Positions 1-13,100 of a DNA stretch of 64,000 bases are shown here, piece after piece (position 1 is the stretch's first letter; each line of letters opens with the position of its first letter). Source of the DNA: Rostratula benghalensis (taxonomy: Eukaryota; Chordata; Aves; Charadriiformes; Rostratulidae); assembly GCA_013399305.1 (NCBI GenBank), contig VXAI01000158.1:1418064-1482063 (forward strand), given 5' to 3'. The notes beneath the pieces are model-generated. The model was not told where the DNA came from, did no database searches, and saw only the letters and a program-made list of their open reading frames with translations. The position numbers and the translations under genes were made by a program.

Positions 1-984
1 TACTCCTTACTGTTACCTACGCAATCAGTTCTGTAGACATTTTTTTTTCCTTAAGAAAGTATCATGTTTCCCAGGTTGCTTGAAAAAGAATATATTTTCC
101 AGTGAATTCTGCAAAATAGGACAAGAAAAACAAGATTTTTTAAAGAAAAAACCCCAAACAAGCAAGCAAACAGAACCCAAACCAATCCAGAATCTTTACA
201 CTGTGGAGTTAGACTTTGCAAGGCTGCACAACTTTGTCCCAGTTTTAAGGAGCTAAAATGCTGAATCTTCCATTTTCCTGAGGAATGAAAAACATTTTGA
301 AGCTAAGGCAGGACAGTGGCAGTTGTGTCAGCCTCCAGAGCCATGAGTCTGTGCCTGAAAACCCATTATGGAAATCAGCCCCAATAAATTATATGCTTTG
401 ACTTTTCCCATCTCATACGAAGTAACTGTTCATTGTCCAGCTAATAAAAGAGAGAGAGATTTAGAAAGCCCTTAATAACCAGTAATTAGCTTTCTATTTC
501 CTGTTATAAAAATTGAACACACTAAAGAACTGAGTCATTTGTATTATTTTCAAGGAAGGAATTGTCATTTCTGTCATGGGTCCTCTCACAAAGTTGTGCT
601 TAATTTTAGCATCCAGATTCTAATTGATGGCCAGGATTGTTATCATCATGGAAATGAAGAGGATGCAGGAAATAGGAGAAGGAAACAAAAATGTTTCCAG
701 TTTTGTTTGGAATTATGAGTTCCACACAGACCCCCAGAAAAAAAAAAAAAAAAAAAAGCCTAAGCAAGATGTGGATGCAAGATAATTCCTCCATGAGGCA
801 GCTACCCACCCTCAGAATTGGCAGGCAAGCAAATCATTAATAACAACAACAAGGGAGCATTCATTGTTGTACAGCAACGTAGCTTAGTGACTCTGTGTTG
901 TGGGGAGAGAGAGAGAGACTAATGTTAAAAAAAAAAAAAGCACAAGCCACTTCTAATATTTCCTTCCTCCATAGTAGAAACCAT
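1..984. other. AT-rich non-coding stretch, no gene seen
   Basis: No frame is longer than about 80 codons and none has recognisable protein character. Poly(A) tracts lie at about 738-757 and 927-939. I see no CR1 end, LTR or RNA gene here. Confidence 0.6.
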
Positions 985-1335
985 CTGAAATTAATGAGTC
1001 TTATTAATGTAAATTGCACCACACTGTCAGACATAAATATCCCAATACCAAAGGGGCCCATTACCATTAACATCAGAAATGATCAACAAATAAAACTGTT
1101 AATGCCACAATATTTACTGGACAAATTGACTACACTCTAAGATAGGCTTATGATCGTGTCTTGCTGTTCGATTTCATTTCTCTGCAAGATGCACTAATGC
1201 ATGTTGTTATGTGCAGCTGTGGCCGCTTTCCATAAAAAAATATCTATTTTCTATTGGGAGGCGTGGAGCTCAACTTAATCACTATTATTTTCTCCCCTTG
1301 TGATAATTGAGCGCTTTGGCCTTTTCAAAACTGAT
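985..1335. other. Possible conserved non-coding element
   Basis: Repeat-free AT-rich sequence without homopolymer runs. It carries several ATTA/TAAT core motifs, for example around 991-1008 and 1295-1310. The texture is typical of deeply conserved vertebrate enhancers, but that is only an impression. No alignment was available, so conservation is untested. Confidence 0.2.
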
Positions 1336-3894
1336 CCTGGAAATCTTAAATTTTTATTAGAAAGGACAGAAACAAGCTTGAAGATTGGTTCTCAAGAGAA
1401 AAAAAAAAAAAAAAACAACCAAAAACAAACAATGCAAAACAAAACACCAGACTGATGATTTAAGTCAATCACAAACAGATGTTCTCCTAGAGAACTAATA
1501 AATATGTTTTCTGATTTTTTTTTCCAATGAGAAATGCCAAACACAGCAGCCTTTGAGTACAATATATGACTTTTCTGCCTATGTTTTTTAAAACCTTGAA
1601 TTTTTAAGACACCAAATTTGCAACAAGAAAGCTTCAGTTTTATCACCAGTAGAAACCACAGAAATAATTTTTCAGACATAACACGAATGCATGAAAGTGA
1701 AACTGCTCATACAAATAGGTTTCAAATTCTGTGAAAATAACAAAGGTTACAATTTTAAATTTTAAAAATTTTACATGACTTTTTTCTTGTTTTTCAAACC
1801 GTTAAATTTGAATATTTGGAATATACTTCAAAAATTCAAGATATAATTCCATCTATGAAGAATGTAATGTAAGTGTAGGTCCTGTTTCTCTCTTCAGTGT
1901 GTGTATGGCATTTAGTTATGTGGAATCCTGGTTTATGTTAATGAGTTCTCAGAAGTAACCTTATGATCCATGTAAGCCATTCTAGAGGTGATAGGGTAGA
2001 AATTAAATAAAGAAGAGAAAATTATAATAATAATAAAAATTTTGCATTCCACTTAATTCTTTCCAGTGGATTTATTTTGAAGGGTGATTCCTTTTCAAAC
2101 AATTCACTTCTCTGATGCTTTGTAGAATTGGACAGTGAGTATAAGACAAGGCAAATGGTGCTTGTTCTGGATAAGTGGTAAATTTAAGTAGTTTTTCATA
2201 CAGGATTCTGGCTGACATGCATCAAACTTTACTGCTCAACTACCAACCCACCTCAGATAGGGAAAGAAGAATTTGAATTCACCTCTAAGGCAGAGCTTGT
2301 TGCACCTACACAATTTGGTAAGGAGCACTAATCTGCCCAAAGTTTGGCTTCTGTCACCTAGTTCCCACTGACTTCCATGGGGCTTTGGATGTTCTGGCCT
2401 CCTTTAGCAAACATCAAGCTGGTGAATGTGAGTCGTGCCTTAATTTTATCACTGAAACCCCAGGCCTACATTCTAAGTCAGTCATCTGGGCTCCTTTAAT
2501 TGTTGATAGAGGATAAAGAGCACCTCAAAAAGGCAAATTATGCCATCTGGAGAAAGACATCTCATAGATGTAGGGAAAATTTTCTTCTGAAGAGGTCTAC
2601 CTCTATTCTTTCAATGTAGCAGCTGTTGAGTTAATATTACTTGCCTAAATTTTAGGTTAAGTGAAATTAACCCAAACATAATACCAATGCTGCAGCATCA
2701 CTGTGGTCCCCACATTTTTGACCTTCTAGTTAGTTTTAAGAAGAAAAGTCCAGCCAAAAAAGACCCCCAAGATTGGGGCGATTGCTTGACTGTACAACAG
2801 CCAAGCACAAATCCCATGGTTTTCTAATATTCATGCCAATAAATATAAATTCAAGAATCCTAGTTTTGAGCAAGAGATATCTGAGTAAAGGGTGAAGAGA
2901 TACCATAGAGGTATACTGGGCTTTCTTCAGCCTCAGAAACTACATATTTAAACTGAGCCAGGGACAATTCTGGCACTTGGACTATCTGCTACAGCAGTGC
3001 TTATATCCATACAGCCATTCCCTATCACCCCCAAAGCCAAGCTACGTGATGGGAAGTGCTCTGATGCAGTTGCCCAAATAATTTATGTGAATTTCTGTGG
3101 ATTCTGCAGAATCCAGTGGCTACAATCTAATGGGAGGAACTACGTTGTGCCAGTGACCTGCTGTTCCAGGTTTACTGCTTCAAAGACAGCCGGAGAGTCT
3201 AAAACAGCATCAAAAGACTCATCTGTAGCAACAGAATCAAGGAAGCCTTGACACAGTTATTAACACAGTGATCCACAGCCAGAGGTGAAAGGATTGCTTG
3301 ACAGAGCCTTGCCAGTTTAACACAGTGTTCCCAGGCATCATCTTACCCATGTTTGATTGCACACTACAAATATTGCCTTTTCCAGCCTATGGGCCTCACT
3401 GCAATGCGTACTAATAATATTCCTTGTATTTTTCTGCTGTTTTATCCACCTCATTTTAAACAACTTAGTCACTCTGCTCGTGTGCCTGCTGTATGGTGTA
3501 ATTACTGAAGGTCAGAGCAAAAGCCTGAAGCAGGAGAAGAGTGAACTCAACCGGTGGGGCCCCCAATTGACATCAGTTGACCTACTTTTCTTGAAGTCAA
3601 TGAATCCAGCAATAGTTGAGGGCTTTTCCTAATTATTTCCTTTTTAATCACAACTCTGTCCCTCCTTGAGGACCACCACGGCTGGAAGCTGTACAAGAAA
3701 TAGCAATAACCTCTCCAAACAATGATTATGACAAAATAGGTGGTACCTGCTCTGATTATAAGACTTTTTACTGACACTGCATTAATTCAGTCTGGCAGGG
3801 CTGGGCAGTACCTAGGCGTGGAAAGCCACACCTTGTCCTGAATTTAGCCAGCACAGTAAAAATACTGGTGTTTTCCAGACCATTCATTAAGTCC
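1336..3894. other. Non-coding stretch, possible ancient repeat trace
   Basis: Nothing coding is recognised. A poly(A) run lies at about 1399-1415. Around 2360-2400 a segment of the type 'actgacttccatggggctttgg' resembles a very old repeat common in bird, crocodile and turtle DNA. That resemblance is from memory and weak. Confidence 0.4.
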
Positions 3895-4060
3895 TTCTTC
3901 ACACCATGAGAGGGTATCAGTACATAAGGCAGATAATTCAGATATGGAAGTTCATAACAACAGATGCCATTGAGGCCAAAACCGTGAGTGCTTTCAAAAA
4001 GCCACTAGGAAAACTGCTAAAGGAAACTTCATCCAGACCCATTGAAAATAAAGACACAGA
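3895..4060 (+). mobile_element. Possible ancient CR1/L3-type non-LTR relic
   Basis: The string around 3963-4015 reads like the decayed C-terminal and 3' section of an old CR1/L3 element, where 'gaggcaaaa...ttcaaaaa' precedes the 3' UTR. No terminal tail repeat is left. The match is short and recalled rather than aligned, so unique DNA remains possible. Confidence 0.3.
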
Positions 4061-5889
4061 TTGAACCTCTGCCTTGTAGAGACCTCAATTCCTGGAAGAT
4101 ATGCTCAGGAAATAAATAGAATTTAAGCTTTTTCTTGCTTTGTAATCTTCACCTGTGTATCCACTGAAGGTCACTCCTAAAACGAGTGTGCTGTCAATCA
4201 CACGTCAATTAAGTGAAACTCAATTATAACCATTCTTAGTGAAACACTCTTTACCCTGAACACTGAGAGCATTCTCCCTGTTTCCTGGCTGGCTTCCATA
4301 ACTTCGGTTCAAGAAGCTCTTTCTGCTTTTGGGGGTCTTGGTTTTACCCCCTCCCCAGAAGAAATACCCATATTCCCCATATCTTTACTTTTGTTTGATT
4401 CTGTTTTCTAGTAAGAATCTAGATATGGAATGCCACGTATATGTACATATATATGCATGTTTGTGCATACATATATAGACTGTGCTTAATTCTTTGCAAT
4501 TAAGCTTGGTGATAATTGCTTTTTGTGCATTAGTCATAATCACTTTTTAAGCAGCAAAGCCCATTACTGCTGTAGTGTGCATTTCAGATTCCCTGCAGAT
4601 TTGAGTCATTTTGGGTAATGCAGCTGTGTGTGGTAAAAAGATTTTACAATGCCTATAAAATTTTGCCTCATGACACATTGAGCAAGTGAATCCGTGGCAC
4701 TGCATAGCAGTTTCACTACTTTTGTTAAATAGCACCACATTATGCAGTTTTTAAACAAGACCCATCCTTAGAGACAGAGGTTAGAAGGTCTGGAGTCTGG
4801 TGGGAGAAGCAAATGACTTCTGCTTAGCTAATCCATTTTCATCGCTTTACCTTTTGCCTATGTTTTGGATGTGTGAAGTGGACTCCTCTTCCCTCAAATG
4901 CCTCACACACCGCTGAATACAAAACGTTAACATGGGATGAATACCACAGTGTTGCACAATGAACCAGTAGAAAAGATATTTGCAAAAATGGTTCAATTAT
5001 CGTACAAATATACATCACTGCAAAATTAAAGGGGGGAGAAACTTGTTCCACTGGAGCCCAGGGTCTCACTTTCTGTCATAAGATGGGCTTAAAGCATTCA
5101 AATGTTTTTCTTCTCCTCCCATTTATGTGTCTAAATGCTATTTGCTTGAGTCTCAGGTAGGTACTCAAGGGTGCTTTCACAGTCAATAAAAAGAGATCCT
5201 TGAGATAGTGACATTTCTCTTCCAAACATAGAGCTCTACGGAGAGGCAGGTAAAGAGCTCTCAGGAGGTACCAGTTTCCATCTACTGGTACAAAAAAAAG
5301 TCAAACCTGACTACAGTAGATCTAAGCATCCAATGTTTCACTGTCTAACATTAAAAGTAGAAGAATTTCAACCCTAATCTGAATCAGCTGGGCCAAGAAA
5401 TAAAGACAATTACATCATAGCTGGTTTTATCTGCCACAATCCTATTTCCCCCAAAGAGGTCTTTTAAGTAAGTTGGAAAACTGTCCAATATTCAGTTTCT
5501 TCACTTGCTCTTCCTGCAGAAGCCTGGGGGCTAAAGGGCACCAGCAACTGCTCTTGTAGCAGTATTTAGAGCAATCTCTTAACACACTTCTAGCGTGTGG
5601 GTTTTTTTTCAGTTCCAGAGCTTCAGTAAGGGGTTTACACAGCTCCTGGATCAATGCTGAGTATCATCACACCAACTCAAGGATCAAACTAAGAGATTTT
5701 ACTTTTGTCTGGAAAAAAAATAAAGAAGAAAATAAAAACAATAGAAACGTACCCTCATTCAGCTCATCACAAGAAAAACACTATTCACATCCTCATCTTT
5801 TGTGCAAAAAGACCTAGAGGCGGATGCTGTTGTTTCTGTTGCTAAAATACCTGTTGGCTAAAATAAATCAAAACCCACGATCTACCCAC
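4061..5889. other. Non-coding stretch
   Basis: No gene is recognised. At about 4436-4482 there is a TA/TG-rich run of alternating purine and pyrimidine (tatgtacatatatatgcatg and similar). It is an imperfect inverted repeat of the kind found in decayed dinucleotide arrays. Other reading frames here are short and lack family signatures. Confidence 0.5.
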
Positions 5890-6345
5890 ACAATGTCTCT
5901 AAGGAAAAGGAGGAGATAAATCACCCGGCCATATTATTTGGTGTGATGATTGTCTACATCACATTGAATTGCTGTGGTGCAAACACCATGTGGCAGCTGT
6001 GAGGGGGCAACACTTTTCTACAATCAATGCAACTTTCCTTCTGTCCCCTCCCTAACTGCAACTCATAGCCAAGACAAGTGCATGATACAAAGGCAGGATT
6101 TGCAACACCAAGTGTTTCAAGTGATTTAAAAGTGATTAAGACTGGATGAGCACATGGTTCTTATTAAATCTCTTATTCCTTTGTGGAGACAAGAGATGGC
6201 TAGCACAAGCATGCTGTGATTGTATCAAATGTCACGAGGACTGTGCCTTTAGAGATTATTCAACATTAGGTCCTAAATAAACCCACAGGCACAATTATTG
6301 AAAAGAAATGTGTTGCAATCACATGTAATTAGTTTCAGCTAAGCC
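5890..6345. other. Possible conserved non-coding element
   Basis: This is a repeat-free block with mixed base composition and several AT-rich cores embedded in moderate-GC sequence, including ATTATTTGGTGTGATGATTG near 5931-5950 and ACATGTAATTAG near 6321-6332. It looks unlike the poly(A)/poly(T)-broken DNA around it. Regulatory function is a guess pending conservation data. Confidence 0.18.
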
Positions 6346-9300
6346 AGGATAGAAGCATCTTCTGCAATGAACTTTAACCTTCACTAGCTACTTCCACTTT
6401 CTTCTTCAGATCACATTCCCTTTGAATATCCTTCTCCACCCCTCACCCCTGACCAGAAGGACTCTCTTTTCTGAAAAGCCACTCTTCCATTGTACCTCTC
6501 CAAGCACTTGAGAGGACATAGCCCACAGTATCAGAAAACAATTTCCTTCTTTCCTGAGAGTTCATAGTTCCTTGCTGGCTGCTGCAAAATAGTGAAAACT
6601 GACCCCACACCACCCTCTCCCAAATTAAGACCAAATTTTCCCAAAAAAAAAATAGCCAATTTTCAAAGGAGACAAATCTTGACTTTAATTTTGATGAAAC
6701 ATTTGACAAAAAGCAAGCAAATTTCCACTAGAAAGCTCCTTGGTTTCTTACCAGTTGACTTGGCTATCCTTGGTCTTTTTTCCACTCAATAACATAGATG
6801 ACAGGTGTAGAGGAATCTCCCTAAACAGTGTAAATCCTCCAGTGGCATCCTGCATGGAAACTTAATAAGCCCAAGAAGAAGAAAACCTGGGAACAAGTCC
6901 ATCTGTTTTCTTTTCCCCAAAATATAATTTGTCTTTCTTTTCTAGCTTCATAAAGATTAATAATTTTTTTTAAATTCACTTGCTTGTAGAACAGATAGAC
7001 TAATTTCCAGCCAGCTCCAATAACCAATATTTCAAGAACAAAGTCTGCATGAGAATTCTTTTTATTTTTATTTAAACATCTTCCAAATACTTCATTTTCA
7101 CTTTTTCTCTTTCAGGATTGTGTTGGATGGATAGATAGACAGATAGGTATAACATGTACACAAGTTGATTTAAATCAGGATACTAGACTTTTTCATCCTG
7201 TGAAATTACAAGACCAGATTCTTGAATAATTTCAAAACTTTTTTTCAGAATTTTCACAGGTTACAAAAGCATTAGAAATAAACTTTTCCTTGTGGTAGTT
7301 TGAGCTTTGATGAATATATATTCTTTGATGAAACAGATCACATTAAAGAATTCCAATTCACCACTAATTTCTACTTTACCCTAATTTTGATCCCCTGGAA
7401 TTTTGTGAATCTATAAAAAATCACTGACTACAAGCTCTGATTCTTCTTGCTTTCAACACATCCTTTCCCTTTTCTGGGTCACAGCTGTTCCTGATGCTGA
7501 GATCTCTGAAAATGAAACAGGATTAACTGTAAGCTTAAGGTCCAGGTCTCATTTATCCACAATCTCTCCATCCCATTGAATGCACCTTCCTGCCACCCTT
7601 TACGATGGGTGTCATAAAGTAAGGGAAAACTCATTCCTGACCTCAGTGCTAGGACGCCAAGGCATGTTTTAAGGCTCCACCAGCCAGCAATGCTGTTCAG
7701 CAAAGTTTGCAGACCACTGGTTTGCTGGGGAATTAAAAGAAACAACACCATGTGCTGTGCTGTCAACACCTTGGCAATATCAGCCTTTCCTCAATTACTT
7801 TTGCTTACAAATTACTCCTAATTTTGTTCTTTAAAGCTAGTTAAGAACAAGTGCTGGTAGGATTGATGGGAAACTAACTGCATGATTAAGTAATTACATT
7901 TTTAAAGCTTGCCTTACACTACAACTAATGATTTGTCACACAGTAGCAGAAACTCACGATAACGAATGAGAAATGTTTACGTGGAGTTAGTTTCTTCAAA
8001 GTCTTTTTATCATACAGTGGCTGGTGCATATGTGAATATGATTCTCAAAGAAAGAAAACCTATCATATAATCTCAACTTCTCCAGGTGATTTGTTACACC
8101 TTTGATCACATGTACCATTTATTACAGGATTTTTTTCTACAATCAAAATTAATTTCTGTTGCAAAAGACTGATTCCGTTTGGAATAAATATCTCTCAGAA
8201 AATGATGGTTTCACTAAATTCTAACATGTTGCTGATACACAATGGCTCAACAAAATGCAGCACACCAAGAATAATTTGAGATATTTTGTTTCAGTACTTT
8301 CAAAGTTCATGATTTTGTTTGCTTTGCTTCAATATGTCATTCACCTCAAAGAAGGCTTTTCTGTCTATGTGCATCTGAAGTTTTAATAAGATTGTTTTAA
8401 TTTTCCTGAAAGGAAATACTTCAGTAATTCCATCTTCTAAGATGTTTCTGAAATTCTGGCTTTTTTTCCCCTCAATTGAAGCAAATGAAACTAAAGAAAC
8501 GGTGTTTTAAAAAAAAATATTCCAGGTTTTGGTCAGCTCTAGTAATGATCTGATTTGATAGCCAGCTGAGCAAATTTGATGAGATATTTCCCGTTATTGA
8601 GAATGTAGGAACTGCACAATTGCTGATGGGCTGATCCAGAGCCCTGAGAAATTGATGGAAATAGTCCTGCAGAGTTCTGTAGGCTTTGAATCTGTCTCAC
8701 AAGAGGAGTGGATCTCTGCCTCAAGCAGCTGATATAAGTAGGGAGCAGACAGGTTGTGGAGGAAGGAATTAAAAGAGACTTACCCAAGGTCAGAGGAAGC
8801 AACTTCTGGTTACTCTTTCAATTCTGTCCTCAATAGAAAATACTAATTCTAATAGCTTCTGCTCTTTTATGATATGAACCAGATCTAATTCAAGTTGTTT
8901 GAATTTTTTGGTTTGTTGGTTTGTTTTAAACCACATCAAATCAGGTACTGTAACTAAGTCAATATAATAAGTCATTTACTCTCTCCAGTCTATACTTTTA
9001 CTTACCAAATGTAATTTCTCCTAGGGGTTGCCTATTTGCTCAGAAAAGCAACAATATATATATTTTCTTTAACTGAAAGAAGAATATGGGATTGGATGTA
9101 CTTCAGGGCACTGCAGTCACAGAGAAAAGAAATCCACTTTGCTTTGGAGCTTAGAGAAACTTACTTGGTGCTCTAGTTAAAACCAGAAGTATGGGAGAAG
9201 TGGAAGCCCTGTTTCCTGTCTCAAGGACTCCTCATCATGCCCCTAACATCTTGCTACCTTCATGTCAGTCATGTCATCCAACCTGGCACAGGTAGAGGCA

Positions 9301-10675
9301 GTAGTAAAATCATGATCAGTTTGCTCTCTCTTGAATGATGGTGTCTTTAGTATCTTTCCACTCCTGGTTATGCTGAATGCTGAGTAATTACTGACAAAGT
9401 AAAGAGCTTTATATATTTGTTGTAATCTCAAGATGGTTCAATAATTTCTACTCTAAGCTTAGGCTTTTTTTTTTTTTTCTTAATAAAAAGCAGACTGAAG
9501 GTACCTGCTGTTTTAGGTGAGATTTGATTGCACTTGGAAAAGTGCAAGGAAGAGACGGCTACTGACCCAGAGAGCTGATGAGCTACACGAAAGCGTGTCA
9601 GGAGCAGTAACAGATATGAAGTGATCGTCAAATGCAGAAAGTCAGTAATATGATGCGACACAAATCTCAGATGTCTCAGTACATATTTTCATTTTTTTCT
9701 CCTCAGATGATCATGCCTTGAAAATACTCACTCCTTGCTGTGAAAAGGTACTGGACTGTTCATGCTTGTAGAAGCAGGAGTAATTTCCTAATAGCAGCAG
9801 TTGGAGAAGGTCTTCTTTGGTGTTGACAGTAGACCAAAGAAACTCTCAGCCTTGGAACAGTTTATGCAAAACTACCATTGTAGCCAGAAGGAATTGTGCC
9901 AAAACCCCCCAACAAATAGAATTACCTATACTAATAATGATGAAAGCAAACATGAAAACTGCTCTGGATTTTGAGCTGAAATGGACGCATGTGTGTTTTT
10001 CACCTTTTTTTTTTTTCCTCTGTGCTTTTAAAAATTTCCCCTTCCTAGCAGTTACTCTTCTAAACACAAAGGACAACTAAACTGACATCAAGTAAAGTTA
10101 GTTTTCTCCTGTCATTTCTCTGGACATCATCTGTGACAGTTGTGCTCGCGGTGATTCAGTCCCTCACACGTCACTGTTTTCATGTCAGCTCCCCGTTTCA
10201 CGTTGCAGCAATCCCTTCTGTCAGCTCCCATTCAGTTTGATAGGTCATGCTTACACCTGCAAGCTGGGGCAGTGCCTCTCTGACAGGATCTGTCACAGCA
10301 CAGCAGTCACCACGCTCAGCCAAACAGCAACTTCACTCAGCAGCAAGTTTGTTATGATGACTTTTAGGATTTGAGATTTTCTTTCTTTTTTTTTCCTTTT
10401 TTTTTTTTCTTTCCCTTTTCCCTCTGCCTCCTCTCTGCCAGCAACACACACTGGGAACTACAGGAGAAACGACAACTTTCATCAGTGGGGAGAAACTAGA
10501 GACTTTTCTGGCAAAGTCAGGTGGCCAAGATGATGGCTTGTTTTTACTGCCTTGGTCTGTGCCAAGTCTATTGCAGGATGTCATGACAGCTGAAGTATTC
10601 CTTGGGTGTGCAAAGCTCATGAATCATTTAATTTCATGTCCCTGTATTTCTAAGCCGTGCAGCTCAAGGAATCAT
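6346..10675. other. Non-coding stretch with simple-sequence tracts
   Basis: No gene is recognised across this stretch. Minor features are a degenerate GATA run near 7125-7147, a poly(T) run near 9465-9478, a T run near 10003-10016 and a long polypyrimidine tract at about 10375-10440. The short open frames overlap these tracts and contain low-complexity Phe/Lys runs, so they are not credible genes. Confidence 0.55.
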
Positions 10676-10905
10676 TAAAATTTGAGATGGCAAAAGCCTC
10701 TGAGGTCGTGTGCTCCATCCATTCCTGACAACTCAGGATCCTTGTCTCTAAGGCACTGAAAGGGTATGTCCTCCAGTCCCCTGTCCACTCACATTTAACT
10801 GCTTGTAGGATGCCACTGGGCTTTCAAGTACTCCCACAGATCTCACTCTTGGAAAGTCTGTCATTATTCAACCTCCATTTTCTATTTTATCCTGCAACAG
10901 GTCTT
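10676..10905 (-). mobile_element. Ancient CR1-type 3' end relic
   Basis: Read on the plus strand, the segment follows the order of an old CR1 3' region in antisense. It has 'atttgagatgg...cctctgaggtc', then 'ccttgtctctaaggca', then a block ending 'attcaacct'. Divergence is high and there are gaps, so it is much older than the CR1 copies at 20-41 kb. The assignment rests on recall of the CR1/L3 layout, not an alignment. Confidence 0.5.
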
Positions 10906-12995
10906 GGTAATTTCTTGGAAGCCACAAAAATCAAAGGAGATGAGAGAGAGAGGCTTGAGGTCCAGGCCTTGTAAGGTTATATGTTGTGCTGTGCAACTTT
11001 CCATAAGCCACTTGGCCTTTTCACCTTTGTCTACGTAGAGATATTTTATTAAAGCAAAGAGTTTGTTTCTTGGTTCGTTGTGTACTCTGACTAGCACATA
11101 GGTATTATTTGCCGCCCCTTTGTGAAGTAATATCTTGTTTGTTTTACTACAAATCTACATTTCAGCCCTTCAGTGCCAAATGGCTAACTTCAGTGTGGTC
11201 ATAGCATTCTCAATGAACCTTGCTTCTCAGACATTTTTATATGGGTTATGATCTTAGTTCATGAGGCAGAGAAATTCCCTGCCATTTTTTTATATCTGTC
11301 ATGGCCAGATATCTGTTCCTGCTCTGGCATGGGTCGCCCATGGGCTACAACCTCTCAGAGTCACACCTCTCCTTGCACCTTCCTCCAAGAGTACCTCCCC
11401 AGTAATGTCTTGCACTTTTCTTTTCCATTACTTCCACATTTCTCCAAAGACATTTCTTCATCTCTCTCCTTCACACCTTCTTAGCACCTCTTCTGTGTCT
11501 TCGTTTTGTTCCCTCTTCCTGTTCATTTCTGGATGGTGAATTATTTGGGGCAAAGGTTTTCCCATTCCCTGTAACTTTACTGAAGAGATAGCTGAGGGAG
11601 GTGACCTGAAGTCTGAACACCCCTGTGCCCTTCCTACCTATAAACAGCCAGATCTTTTCATTGCATCCTCCTACCCCAATTGCAAAGACTTCTGGGTCAA
11701 ATCTCAGTTCCCTAGGTGTTCATCTCTTTGTAATTCTTCAGTTAACATATCATTTTCCAGTGAATTCCAGGGAATTGACCTCTTCTGAGAGCACTCTTCA
11801 GTCTACCACAAAATCCTCAGTGTAAGGATTACAAATCTGAATGAAGCTATCTGGTTTATCTTATTCTTTTGTTATATTATGTTATTCTAGTGTCCTTGTT
11901 TGAAACAGAAAAAAACCCCAAAAAGTCAGGGAAAAACAACTACATGGTGGAGATAAGGTAATGTTAAAAACCTCAGTTGAGTTTACCCTCTGTTAAATCT
12001 GCACAATGAAGACACATCTTTTCTGTACATTTCAGCAGTGCTTGGCAGTGTGTGAAGCCACACTTTGTAGGGGAATCCTAGCATTGAAGTATTATGAAAA
12101 TACAGATACACATACCAGCTAAACACCTCAAGAAGCAATGCACAATGAGAGGGAAATAGCATTTGCCTTTTACTGGGAATGTTAGCTTCCAGAAAAGAAG
12201 TAATTCTTTGGGCTTCTACCAAGTGAATTTTCCATTTCAGTGTATAATTTCTTTATTTAGCATTACACCGATTATCCATACTTAGACTAATGATCAAATA
12301 GCTCTCAAGTCCAAGATATTTGGCTAAGGCAGCCTGCAGGATTTTTCTTTTCCTTTTCAGTCCTTTTTTCCCCCTTTTATTCCAAATTTTTAGGGTGATT
12401 ATAGGGTGTGTAAGATCGTTAAAGGATTGGCAGCGTACACAAAACTCAAATCCTTTATCCAGAGGCTAAAGGAAATGTGAGTTGCCAACATGCAATTCCT
12501 TCATTGTCCCACCGAAGTCCTGAATTAATGGAGGAACCACGCTCTTGCTCCACTGGGGGAAAAAAAATAGGCTTCTCTACTTCCAAAGACCCACCTGAAC
12601 AAAACACTTAAGCAGATGTCTCCTGCTCTTTGGAAGAAAACCATCAAACATACTTTGAACTCCAAATATTTCCTTAATATTTATCAACCTTAAGTTTAGA
12701 GAATTAAAAAGCCACAGGAAGTAGAGGCTTTGATGTTTGTTGGAATAGTTATATGTCATGGTTTGGGCTGGGCTGGCCACTGAGATGGACAAGAGATGCT
12801 TTCCCCAACCTCTTTCTCTAAGGAGAGGAGAGAGATTAAGAGATTTATGAGATTTGAAAAATCTTGTAAATATAAGGGTCATTTTTTTATTAGGTATTAG
12901 TGCAGGAATCAGTATTGAAGAAGCAACTCATAAATTTCGGGCACTTTTTTTTTTTTTTTTTTAATTAAACATCAGTACAGGAGAGGCTATCATGT
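10906..12995. other. Non-coding stretch upstream of the tRNA gene
   Basis: No gene is recognised. A long T run lies at about 12943-12961, just upstream of the tRNA gene. The pyrimidine-rich frames near 11250-11540 are in low-complexity C/T-rich sequence and show no domain. Confidence 0.55.
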
Positions 12996-13066
12996 GCACC
13001 AGTGGTGTAGTGGTATCATGCAAGATTCCCATTCTTGCGACCCGGGTTCGATTCCCGGCTGGTGCA
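12996..13066 (+). tRNA. tRNA-Gly, anticodon CCC
   Basis: This is an intact 71-nt tRNA gene decoding GGG glycine codons. The acceptor arms GCACCAG (12996-13002) and CTGGTGC (13059-13065) pair fully, and A13066 is the discriminator. The anticodon stem CAAGA/TCTTG (13021-13025, 13033-13037) pairs fully around loop TTCCCAT, giving anticodon CCC at 13028-13030. The T stem CCGGG/CCCGG (13042-13046, 13054-13058) encloses TTCGATT. The internal Pol III promoter is present: an A box (TGGTGTAGTGG) and a B box (GGTTCGATTCC). There is no intron, and no CCA is encoded. From memory, vertebrate tRNA-Gly-CCC genes share the core from GGTGTAGTGG onward but often have a GC-richer acceptor stem. Here both sides of the stem still pair, which argues for a functional gene rather than a decayed copy. 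A tRNA-derived SINE is the alternative, but I see no poly(A) tail or target-site duplication. Confidence 0.95.
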
Positions 13067-13096
13067 CCCATGGGGGTGGATTACCCTGTTGATCAG

Positions 13097-13100
13097 TTTT
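13097..13100 (+). terminator. Probable Pol III terminator of tRNA-Gly
   Basis: The first TTTT run downstream of the tRNA 3' end begins 31 nt after the discriminator base. Four Ts is the minimum for vertebrate Pol III termination, so a short 3' trailer is expected. Confidence 0.55.
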
